A stretch of DNA of 64,000 bases from positions 2,662,570-2,726,569 of the forward strand of contig CM053246.1 in the NCBI GenBank assembly GCA_028583405.1, written 5' to 3'. A model generated the notes under the pieces. The model saw only the letters and a program-made list of their open reading frames with translations, was not told the DNA's origin and did not search any database. Made by a program: the position numbers and the translations under genes. Positions 1-11,800 of the stretch are shown here, piece by piece. The stretch's first letter is position 1. Each line of letters opens with the position of its first letter. This stretch comes from Pogonophryne albipinna (Eukaryota; Chordata; Actinopteri; Perciformes; Artedidraconidae).

Positions 1-170
1 CAGGCCTGGTCCTCCTCCCTCAGGCCTGGTCCTCCTCCCTCAGGCCTGGTCCTTCTCCCTCAGGCCTGGTCCTCCTCCCTCAGGCCTGGTCTTCCTCCAT
101 CAGGCCTGGCCCTCCTCCCTCAGGCCTGGTCCTCCTCTATCAGGCCTGGTCCTCCTCACAGGGAAAGACC
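1..170. repeat. 20-bp tandem repeat (minisatellite) cut by the window edge
   Basis: About eight head-to-tail copies of a 20-bp pyrimidine-rich unit (caggcctggtcctcctccct) with scattered substitutions. The array begins at base 1, so its true length is unknown. The last copy decays at about 160-170. No coding frame is supported across it. Confidence 0.9.
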
Positions 171-171
171 C

Positions 172-1315
172 TCAGTCCTCTCTGGCCAAACCAACAGACA
201 GGACGTTCATAAAGCTGAGGTCTCCTCCAAAGTCTCTAATCATCCATCCTGTGAATATGAGAGGGGAACAAATAGTGTAATAGATGCTTTGGACAATAAG
301 AAATATAAAGTTAACTGTTGAGTTGCTCAGTTTTTTAGATTGACAGGGTTTAATAATACAAACAAAAGGAGAGGCACCGTAAAATAAAGATTGGTCTTTC
401 AATAAATTGTGTTGATTTTGTCTTTTGAATTGTTTGTCTAAAGTCAAGTAGCTAGAACTGTTACTTATAGTTTGAATGATACAGTCTGGTTATAATGTTT
501 GGAGGAGGCATCACAGGTAAGAGCACCATTTGTTGTGTTCCATCCACAACAAATGCACACAGATTGATGTGTGTGTATTTATTGATCTACTATTTCTTGA
601 ATCATTACTGTCAGTCCAAAACAAGAGATTTTGTTTTAGAAACATGTTTTTAAAACATTATCTCTTTTCCACTACACTATCTTGAATATTTTAGTTTTTA
701 CATCACTACATTTATCTAACAGCTTTAACATCGTAAAGGTGTCACTTCGGACTCTGGGTAATTATGACAGTATGTCCTACTATTTTAAGAGTTTGAACAA
801 ACCAGACCTTGATCTATTAATGTAGAAAATAGTCAGCACATTAAACCATTATGAAAGTAATCATTAGTTAGCTCATTGTTCAAAATGAGCTCCAACTACA
901 ACAGTTAAGTCAACTCGTGCATCGGTAATAACGATAAAACAAATGATATAATATAATAGTATAACTTGTGTCTACTTTAAATACTTTAACAACACTTTCC
1001 TAATTATACTAGCATACTTTTACTAAAGTAACATTAACATGTTTAAATGCAGGGCTTTTGTAAGAGAGTATTTGTATAGTGTAGCATGGTCTACTTGACT
1101 TATCTAACCGAAGTGATCTTAACGTTACTTTGCAAACCGTCACCCCCACACACACACAAAAGGACACGGTAACGTGATTCACTTCAATTAATGATAACTA
1201 CGGAGCTTGCTAACAGCAAGGCACAAGGCTCACTCATTTAGCTAGCTAATGTAAGATACAAATGCTGTCGAGCCCTCACTGCTTGTAAAATAAAGAGCAC
1301 AAACTCACTACTTAC
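172..1315. other. AT-rich stretch without recognised gene
   Basis: No exon with conserved protein similarity was recognised on either strand. If the short exon at 1316-1339 is real, this is probably its first intron. A short (CA)-rich patch is seen near 1147-1157. Confidence 0.5.
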
Positions 1316-1339
1316 CCGAGCCCCACTGTTCTCCGTCAT
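1316..1339 (-). CDS. possible first coding exon of an unidentified gene running off the left edge
   Basis: On the minus strand an ATG at 1337-1339 opens eight codons (MTENSGAR). They are followed immediately by a near-perfect 5' splice site (CGG|GTAAGTAG) at 1315-1310. The ATG sits in an A-rich context and the upstream side (about 1340-1450) has locally raised CpG content, as expected for a promoter-proximal exon. The downstream exons would lie left of base 1 or in the unrecognised stretch 1-1315. I do not recognise the protein from eight residues. A chance ATG next to a chance donor remains possible. Confidence 0.35.
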
Positions 1340-1439
1340 TTTTCTCCCGGGTTGTTGTGATCACATGACTGACAAAGCCGTGCTCTGATAGGCCAGAAGT
1401 CGGTTTGATTGCATTCGGGCTCGATTGCTTATCCTGTCT

Positions 1440-1962
1440 GAGTAGCCCGGATGATGCTGCATCGAAATTTTGGACATCGAATTATAAACACCGATATTTT
1501 TGACGTCGAATTTTAAACACCGAAATTGTGCATTCGAATTTTTTTCACTTCAATTTTTGGGATCTGAATTTGAACATTCAATTTTTTTTAACTTGAATTG
1601 TTACATTTTTATTTCACATAGGTAAATTCGGAGCAAACAAATTCAGATACATGATTTTCAAAGTAATTATTTTCAATGCTATAAATTCGGTGTCTGATAC
1701 AATTCAAATACTTCTGTCTCTTGTTTGCTTCCATATTTTCCCGGGAAACAAACACAATACACACAAACGCGTCACAGATTATTTTGCGTTATTTGGCTGC
1801 CGAACGAAATCATGTACGCAGCTCGCGACGTAACTAGGAGTCTAGTCGACGGTTTAAGTACTACAAGTAAAAAAATATTTATTTTATTTTTTTAATTTAA
1901 TTACGTTGTTCATAAATTAATCTGAGGGCCGCAAAAAGAGGGCCGCCATTTGCCCATCCCTG
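1440..1962. repeat. degenerate AT-rich interspersed repeat ending in a hAT-like terminus
   Basis: Between 1450 and 1640 a loose motif of the type cgaattttaaacaccgaaa recurs several times with both orientations mixed. The block at 1925-1962 (gggccgccatttgcccatccctg) matches the terminal style of fish hAT elements, whose ends read CAGGG(A/G)TGGGCAAA in the opposite orientation. No matching left terminus was found, so this is a fragment or a composite. Confidence 0.4.
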
Positions 1963-1999
1963 GTCTAGACTCTAGACATTGATTTTATTCTGAAAATGC

Positions 2000-2835
2000 A
2001 GAATACTAAATATCTTCCTCCTCAAAAATATATTTTCCCTCATGCCTGGCCCTTAACTCTTCCATACATTGTAAATGTTAACATATGTAATGTATCTTGG
2101 GACCAAAAATAAATTTTCTTAGGCTATAAGAGGTAGAATTATCCAGCAATTCACATGGCAAACAGCAAATCTTAAATTAATTTAAAGGTAAGTCTTCTTG
2201 ATTGTGCAGCTTGGATGACTTGATTTTCACTCTGCATGAAATTCTTGAACACAACAGCAGATGGAAGCATTGAGTTTTGCAGCACCACATTGGTCTCACT
2301 GAGGTTTTTATTAAAAGTGTCACAGGCAATGATTATGAGTTCAGGTTTAAAAAAAGATCTTAAATAACACAGTTTAGCTGAGATTTTGAAATTATTTGAG
2401 CATATATTTTACATCTCAAGGGCAAACATGTTAATGTGTATGCAGATAATACTGTGCTGTAATTCGTTAGCTACTATAGTGTGAAACTCCACATCCAAAG
2501 TAACACAATTGTTTATAATCCAAACTTTTTTTTTTTTTTTTATGAAAGCTTAGCAGAAATTAAGTCTGAAAATGTGTTGCTCAGCACTTTTTATTAGACT
2601 ACAAGATTGCATGCTAGGTTAGCTAACTTGCTATAGCGTAATATTTAGCATATTGACATTAAAGTGGTATTGCTCTCTTTAGCAAGAAAGTGAAAAGGCA
2701 CAACATACAAAATGTAGAAATATTCCGTAGTTACTAAATAATAGTCACTCATACAGTATGTGATACATATAGCAGGGGGAAGGCCTGGCTCCCATGATGC
2801 AGAGCCGGAAGCTGTGCAGTCGCTGTGGTCCGGCC
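2000..2835 (-). other. 3' flank and probable 3' UTR of inpp5d
   Basis: Non-coding stretch just downstream of the inpp5d stop codon. On the minus strand AATAAA-type signals occur (for example the complement of tttttatt near 2588), any of which could end the transcript. A poly-T run lies at 2525-2541. No other gene was seen. Confidence 0.4.
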
Positions 2836-5800
2836 TCACTTCACAGAACGGCCCATCTTGGTGACTTCAGGGTGCACTATGTGAAGACAGTTTCTGCATC
2901 ATTAAATGTATTGTATTTGCTGGGAAATGTATGATTTAAGAGTCTTGCAATAAGAGAAACACATTTGTACTTACAGTCTTTGTGAGGCTGCGGCTGGCCA
3001 GGTTTTGCAGGCAGTCTGTGTTTGCTGGGGAGTTCGGAGCTGTCCCTGTAGTCTCGGGGGTTCTGGGGCTCCGGCAGGCCCGGCCGGGACTTGGAAGGCA
3101 GAGGGGGCCGGCTCTGTGCCATCCCCCCTTCGGAGCGCGATGGCGCCACTGGTTTCTTGAATGTTGAGGGATGCGAGGAGACGGGGATGGAAGGCTGGGG
3201 TTTTGTCTCGGAGCAGGTGAAGGACCGGATGCGTGGGGTGGGTAGCGGGGGGCGATCAGGGTCTCCGTCTGCTGCATTGGAGGTTGTAAAGTTGGGATCT
3301 GGAGGTGTGAGGAGGTCCTTCTGCTGATGGTCTTGGTCCTTGCTCCGTGATTTCCCCATCGAACCGTATAACGGATTGTCAAACATCCCTGACACCTTTT
3401 CCTCCTCCCCCCTATAGAAGGGGTCACATTCAGTTTCTGCTTCTACTGAGCCATATCTACGACAGTGCATGAGGGTCATTGTAGTTAAAAAAACAATTAT
3501 TACGGAGATTCAGGAGATATTCTGAGAAAATAAGGCCTAAATTCACAATACAAATGTGAATATTTGTAAACATTTTCCATATATATTTACCTCTTCAATC
3601 AGAGAGAGTATTTTTCCCGTGAATTTTCAACTTTTTTTCTCAGAATATCAAACCTCTCCACTCGCAGTGTATGTAAATAATGTATTTTTTTAGTTTGACC
3701 ACTGAGATGATATGAAATGCATAAACAACAGGCACTCACATGGGATTGAGATGTTTTCCTGTGGGGCTTCGTGAGCCCACATCATAGCCCCCCTTCTTGG
3801 TGTCTTTGCTCCCTTGGCCAGCGATTGGAAGACTTTTCTGTGGCAGGCTGTAACTCCAACCTTTATCGACCACATTGCCACTTCTGAAGGAAATTCCCAT
3901 GTAATTGGGGTTAGAAATATCATGTGATTGTGTGACAGAAAACCTGTCAACAGAAGACAGAAATCATCACAAACTGAAGTCACGTCTAAGTTATTTGACA
4001 GTAATCACAGGTGAAAATATGTCTTACTTGTTGGCGTCAACGCCTTTTCCTTTTGAGGAGCCAGTGTCATCAGAGCTTTCGATTTTGATGAAATCTGCAA
4101 GCGTATAAAAAGAGGAATTAATGCCTAAAGAACTGAAGTAAGAAGAGTTGAATATGTGAAGTCCTGATGAGATTTGCTGACCGTATAACTTCTCAGTGGG
4201 CTTGCACTCCGAGGTGGGTAACTGGATGCCGCCTGTCAGAATGCCTGTCTTCTCTCCGTGGTGAGTCAGTGTGACCTGAAACTCTCTGTAGGAGAACTGA
4301 GCTGCTCTCAGGGCAACACAGCCCTCACCTTTGGGAATAAGACACCAGCAAACTGTAAATCCTGCTCAGATTATTGCATATTACAAACTGCATGTGAGTC
4401 AGTCACCATAGGACTCGTCGCAGTCTGTGGACTTCACGCAGATGAGGATGTGCTGGTCCAACAGGTATTCTGGGTCAGAGATGATAGGGGTGAGCTGAAA
4501 AGAGGAAGAAGACAAAATAATTATGATTTCTTACCACAACAAGCACACACTGAAAGCTCCTTTCTTATTTACCTCAACTTGGTTTCTAAAGGAAACTTTT
4601 ATTGACCCATCCGATTTCTCCATGTTCTCTCCTTCTATAGTCTTGACTTTTTCTGTAGACAATTAAAGAAATATTAGTTTTCATCATTGAAGCGTTTTAC
4701 AGCAGAATCCAAAGTGATAGGGTCAGTCAAACAGACTTACTCTCCAAGCAGCTGGAATGGTATTCGATGAAGAACTTGGTCTTTGATTTGGTCATCAAGG
4801 TGGCTATACAGTTCCTGATCTGTATCCCACCTTGAGGTGCACTGTTCATGTCTGAAAATGTAAAAGTGACAACATCACCCTGTAACCCCGGAAAGGAAAT
4901 CATTACTGCAGGGAGCCAGAGATGGTGGTCTTACCTTGCTTGGAGACGAACTGTGAGGCTACTCCCACCTCGAATGAGGCAAATAATGGTGAGTGGTCAC
5001 TGGTCATGATGTCATTAGTGCAACCTGTAGGTTGGAAAGTTTGGCACAATGAGTCTGTCTCACTAAATATCATTAACAGGGCTCTTTTATTAAAGGTCTC
5101 CTATTATACTATTTGCAGGCATATATTATAGGTCTCAGATATATACAAATATATAAAAAACATGTCTATGAAGTGTTTTGCTCCAAAAACCAAACAGATC
5201 ACCCATTCTAGCCTCATACCCCTCTCTATTTCAGCCCTGTTAGAGAAGTGCTGATTCTGGGTCCGTAGCTTTAAAAAAAAGAAGAGGGTTGGGGGGGGGG
5301 AGCTTGTGCCTGGGAATTCTACTCAGAAATTCAGCTAAATGCTGCCATGAGTAAACGCCATATCATGTTCAAAACCATACCAATAATTATTTCTGGAACA
5401 GTATGGAGCTAAAATGCTTTTTCACTCTCAGGTTTACCACAAGGTGAGTTCCTTGTATTTCCTGCTTCTTTACACATACTCTCTCCAGTACAGGTTAGCT
5501 CTGAGTGTTAGCGATACTTGCTAATGTAAAGCAAGACCATATTACTTCCAAAACACGACGTGCATTGTTTCTGATAGCAACGTTTTAAAGCCAGCCCACA
5601 TTTCCGATATTACGTCATATTGGCAGAAAATCTGGATCAGCTCCGTTGTTCCACCGTTTTTAGAGATTTGGGTAAGGAGGAAAAGAGAGAGGGTTTTATT
5701 TTCTCACACTTTGTGAGGAGACCTGTGTGTGCACTCAGAAGAGAAATATTAAACAAAGAATGGTGAAAGTGTGCAGCAGGCGCTGAGATAACATGACTTT

Positions 5801-8800
5801 AGTCCCTATAGCTGTCTTCTTTTGTTAAACCCTCCCTCTCTGGTAAAGGCCCTTGCCTATGAAACCCCCCCTTTAGTTAGTTTAGAGCTGCAGAGAGCAT
5901 AATACAAATGTGTTCAGGGGTTAAGTGCTCCGACTGACAAGTTATCTCAACTTATTGTGTACATTCGGTGACAGGTTCATCTTTTACAAATAATCTTTTA
6001 ATCATTTTCCTTGGTATTTTCCAGGAAGAAACATTGTCGGTGAAATTAGTATGTTTTAAAAACGGAGTAAATCAGATTTTTTATTTAATGAAACATTTAC
6101 TTTTCATATTTATTGAAATGTAAATCTGGCCTTTAGATGTCATACTTCTGCTATTGCCTGACCAATGATGAATGTTTGAGGCTGATCTAATGTTGATATT
6201 TAAAGTTGTTATGAATTTGGACAAAGCTCTTTGCTGAGTGGAACATTTTACAATATAAAACAATGTCCAGTGCTGTCCGGGGACAAAGCATGCAACATAT
6301 GAGAGACCCTGGCCTTCAAACAAGAATCTCTTCTATAATGTTCACCTGAACTACAACTGAAAGACCATCCATTGGAACAATTTCATAGGATTTAAAAAAA
6401 CTGAAAATAGTCTCCTTTGTCTTGAAAACTTCAGATATTAGAGAGCTTTTTAAGAACCATTATGCAGAAATGACAGACCCTGTAGAATAAATCAGTTCCA
6501 TAAATGTTCTCCAATGACTCACCATATGCTTGGCAGACAACATGAACCAGGGGGTACGACTTCCAAAGGACCCGATCACACCATGAGGGCAAGTTGTACT
6601 TTGTCTGTAGAGTTAAAGTCATGATACATACATAAAGACTCATTACAAGCTTTTGCCAGACACAGCTTTAAAACATTTGAAGTATTAAAAAGTAGCAGGG
6701 AGGCTATGTTATTTCTGGTATAAACTATGATCAAACATTCTTGCTGGTATGGATCAATTCAAGAGATCAAAATGTGTGAGGTTCAATAATCTAAAAGAGA
6801 AGTGTGTGAAATTGATCCTGGAGCCTGTAGATGAGAATATATCTTCACATGGAGTTTTTGACCGAGATGGCTAAAAGCGAAAACCATGTTCTGTGTCAAA
6901 TGAGAGTTATGTTCAGTGGTGTAGTTTCACAGTTTCTGCACTATGGGGCATGTCAGGAGTCAGGGACAAGACGTCTGACACAAGCTTACCCCTGTGGCTT
7001 TGGCCTTCGTGTAGGCGTACTTCTCTCGCGTGTCTCTTTCAAAGCGATAAGTTGGTGGAAACGTAATTTCCTCTTCATCTACAGACATAATGAAATCATT
7101 GTTAAGAAGACGTGTTTTATTTTGTATTTACACCAGGGGTGTCCAAACTACGGTCCCGGGGCCAAATGCGGCCCGCGGGCCATTTTGAATCGGCCCTCAG
7201 CAAATTAAAAAGTATAATGAAATATGGCCCACAAATGAAACTTGTGCTTTTCTTATATTGTACTTATTAATGTATATGTACAAATATATAACACAGTAGT
7301 ATTCATGTGTTAATAAGCCAACTTTTAATCTTAGTTGATAAAGAAAAAGCCCAATAAGTTATGTACATAACAAGCTTGAAATAGACCCTTCATATTTCAT
7401 CTTATTATAATCACTCTGAGGCTTCTGTTTTAAGGGATGAGCTGCCAACCAGAGAAATGAAACCCTATAGTATAGAGAGCTGTGAGGCGGCTTTATTCAT
7501 GTATCAAGCCTAATCTACCTACATTTTGCTAACTTATAACTTCATTTACGAGGCAATATACCTCACCTCTATAAGTGGCCCCCAGTCCTTCTTATATTAT
7601 TCTGTATGTGGCCCTCGTGAAAAAGTTTGGACACCCCTGATGTACTGTAAACTGACAACTTGTTATAGCCTCTTGTGGCTAAAAAGAGTTTTACAAAACA
7701 ACACCTGGGAAAAATGTCCTGACAGAAAAAAAAAGAATCTACCAAAACTCACAGATAAAAAAAAGGAACCTGGAAAAATAAACGTAGCAAAACATTGTTT
7801 TCTAACCAGGGATTAAGTAAGACATATAATCATTTTGATTAAACTTACAACATGTTATCAACAGAATATATGTTTCTCACTTGCCTTCCTTAGGAATTTG
7901 AAAAGCACATACAGGTCTCACACGCTGCATTTCTTTATGAATGAATATGATCCAAGGCTCACCGAAATGCAAGAAGACCTTTCCATCATTCCTCTCCGTG
8001 TTGAGCTGGTCTCTACTGAGGAGTTCCTGGTACTGCTGCTGTCTGATCTTTGTCACAATGTTTTCAGCTTCCTGTGAAGGGAAACAGTGTAGAGAAGTGA
8101 CTTTTCTGCCTAACAGCTTTAGCAGCTGAGAATTTAGACACCTGACATCCAGCATGCTCTTTTATATACCACTAAACTACAGCAATGCAAACATGTATTT
8201 ATAAAACAGACATAGATTATATAATTAGCATTTTGTTATTAAGATATCAACACAAACGTTATATATCCGGTGGTAGCAAAAACGTTATTTTGCATCAAAC
8301 TACATTATTTTGTGTTTGTGTTGCTTCTATACAGCAAACTACAATCCAAAACAACTTACTGTGGATGGGAATTCAACGCGGTAGTTCAAATCCCCAAGCC
8401 AGAAGAGGTGTGTGAAGCGATGTGTGATGTCAAACGGATTGAGCTTCTTATCCCCCAGATTCACAAATCGCAGGATGTTTGTGTAGTTTTGATTTCGTCT
8501 GCAAATAAATTCAAATGTATTGCATGTCGGCAATAAATAATATTATTGCTTGAATGTGTTAAACAAAATAAAGCGTATATGTTTCCTTTAACCTCCAGTA
8601 AGTGAAAAAGCTTAAGTCCTCGACAACTCTGTAACCGTTAGATAGGTAAACTAAAAGCAGTAGTGACTATTGTTTTACAAATACACCACCAAGGGCATAA
8701 TAAGTTAATATTTCAAGCATCACTGATGTCTCAACTCTTGTAACAGTGGCTAAAGCAGTTAAACTAGTGTGCTAATGCGACAAAGTCACAGTGAGCTCGT

Positions 8801-11800
8801 TAGCGCTACTGGGAAGTCCACAAACAGCATGCTTATCTTTAAATTACACATACTCATAACATAATCTGTATCTTCCTCGTGTATCTACATAGGGACATGT
8901 TTATTAATACATTTGTGCCAATGCCAAAGAAAGCCGAGAAAGTGGCACAAGCTAATATTTGGCTCTGACTGGAGACCACTGGACATCAGTACGGACCCTC
9001 GCCACCTGGGTGTAACGGTAATGTTGTAATGGGATTATGTAATCAGGATACAAAAAAAGGTAACTGTAATCCCTTAGTTACTTAAAAAATGATGTAATCA
9101 GACTGTTTCATTTTGAAAAAATGGGGATTAGCCTACTAGCAGGAATAAAGTGTTAGTAACAAGCTAAAAAGAGCATATAGTGTTTGTTGTAAAGGATCAG
9201 CTGTTATCTCTTCTCTGGAAGCTGTTCTGTTCTGTAGGATAATACTTTAAGTGTGAATCCATACGTCTACTGCCTGAACCTGCTTCATGGTTTTCACTTT
9301 CTTTGCTTCATGTGTTCTGTTTTTAATTCAGCAGGTGAACCTATATGTTCATACAATAGTGTGTGCTAGTTTAACTGTGTGTATTAAACTAATATGGAGG
9401 ATTTTCTGTTAGCTCAAGTTTTTATTTTGCTAATGTATTTTGCACTTTCATTGTTAGCATACGATAATATGTCCATACATTACACCGGCTCTCCATGCCA
9501 GCGGATTTGTCCATACCTTGAGCAAAATATCCAACTTCATGCTAACAATTAAACTGATTTCACTTACTAGTTTGTCATACATTCCTTTATTACAACACCA
9601 AACACATATTTGTGTTATTGTCACACTCCTAGGTTTATGTCACGGTTTTAGTGTTGTCTGTCTGGTTATGGGTTTTGTAAGTCTGTTCATTTGGTGTTTT
9701 GTCTTCCTCCTTGTGTTTTGTCTGGTCCTCCTCCCTGTCGTTAGTTTCCCCTCCTGTCTGATTGTCTCATTGTGTTCACCTGTTGCCCTTGTGTTTCTCC
9801 CTTCCCTGCCCAGCTGTGTCTTGTCCTGTGATTACCCTTCTGTGTATTTAGTCTAGTCTTCCCCTGTGTTTCATGTCGGTCCATTGTTTCCCTCCATGTT
9901 ATTCCACGGTCCATGTTCCTTGTGCTGCTCGTTTGTTTTTTGGATATTTTGGATACTGCCTTTTTGACACAGCTTTTATTATTTAATAAAGCTCGCTTTT
10001 TGTTAAATTCTGCATTTGAGTCCTACCTGCTTCACCCCCTCGTAACAGAATGGACCGACCAAATTTGGACTCAGCAGATTTTAATGTTTTGGCCCCACAG
10101 GCGGAATGTCTTGGGTACTCTCTAGAGTACATTTTTTACACCTGGAAGAACGCCTCATCTAGACGGGGTAAAGAGGCTGCTCTGAAGGAGGCACGCAGGG
10201 AGGTTGCTCGCAAGCCCTGGCTCAGGAGCTTGTTGCCTGAGTGGCTACAAACTTTTAGCCCTGAAGACTTGTCACAAGCTTCTAACCCTTTCCTGGGATC
10301 TGACTACTGTCCTGTTGGAGGTCTACGGAGTCTCCAAAAAGCCTCTAGGAGACGCAGGGCCAGGATTCCAGCCCGTGCTCCAGCAGCCATGGTTCCGGCT
10401 ACAGAACCGGCCCACACAGCCATGGTTCCAGCCCCAGTCCTGGTCCCAGCAACCATGGTTCGGGCCCCAGTACCGGCCCCAGCAGCCATGGTTCCGGCTT
10501 CAGTACCGGCCCCAGCAGCCATGGTCCCGGCTTCAGTACCGGCCCCAGCAGCCATGGTCCCGGCTTCAGTACCGGCCCCAGTAGCCATGGTCCCGACTCC
10601 AGTTTCGGCTCCAGGACTGGCTTACCGGCCGACGCCAGCTCCCCGAGTCCTGTCGGCGTACCGGCCGACTCCAGCACCTCGTCTCCTGTTGGCTCTCCAG
10701 CCAACACCAGCTCCCCGAGTCCTGTCGGCGTACCGACCGAGTCCCCTCTCGAGTCCCCTCTCAGGTCCCCTCTCAAGTTTCCTCTCTAATCCCCTCTCGA
10801 GTTCCCTCTCAAGTCTCCTCTCGAGTCCCCTCTCAAGTCTTCTCTCGAGTCCCCTCTCGAGTCTCTTCTCGAGTCCCCTCTCAAGTTTCCTCTCTAATCC
10901 CCTCTCGAGTTCCCTCTCAAGTCCCCTCTCGAGTCCCCTCTCGATTCCCCTCTCAAGTCCCCTCTCAAGTCCCCTCTCAAGTCTCCTCTCGAGTTCCCTC
11001 TCGAGTTCCCTCTCAAGTTCCCTCTCAGGTCCCCGCTCGAGTCTCTTCTCGAGTCCCCTCTCGAGTCTCCTCTCGAGTCTCCTCTCGAGTCTCCTCCTCG
11101 AGTCCCCTCTCGAGTCTCCTCTCAAGTTCCTTCTCCAGTCCCCTCTCAAGTCTCCTCTCAAGTTCCCTCTCAGGTCCCCTCTCGAGTCTCTTCTCGAGTC
11201 CCCTCTCAAGTCCCCTCTCAAGTCATCTCTCGAGTCCGCTCTCAGGTCCCCTCTCAGGTCTCCTCTCGAGTCCCCTCTCAAGTCCCCTCTCGAGTCCCCT
11301 CTCAAGTCCCCTCTCGAGTCCCCTCTCAAGTCCCCTCTCGAGTTACCTCTCAAGTCACCTCTCGAGTTCCCTCTCAATTCCTCTCTCTCTCGAGTCTCCT
11401 CTCGAGTCCCCTCTCAAGTCCCTACCCAATGTTCTGGTCCGTTGGAGGTTCCGCTGGGGGTCCTGCCAACTCCATGTCCTGTCCCGTTGGGGGTCCCGCC
11501 GACTACTCTTCTGCCGAGGGTGCTGCCAACCCTATGTCCTGTGTCGTTGGAGGCCCCGCCGACTACTCTCCTGCCGGGGGTACTGCCAACCCTGTGTCCT
11601 GTCCCGTTGGAGGCCCCGCCGACTACTCTCCTGCCGGGGGTCCTGCCAACCCTGTGTCCTGTGCCGTTGGAGGCCCCGCCGACTACTCTTCTGCCGGGGG
11701 TCCTGCCAACCCTATGTCCTGTGCCGTTGGAGGCCCCGCCGACTACTCTTCTGCCAAGGGTCCTGCCAGCCCTATGTCCTGTGCCGTTGGAGGTCTCGCC

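Noticed and set aside
495..516. Plus-strand ATG followed by a donor-like GTAAGAG (MFGGGIT)
   Set aside because: No promoter-like context and no downstream plus-strand exon recognised; likely chance.
2936..3427. Alternative reading frames over the last large inpp5d exon
   Set aside because: Only the frame containing DNPLYG and the proline-rich tail joins neighbouring exons in phase.
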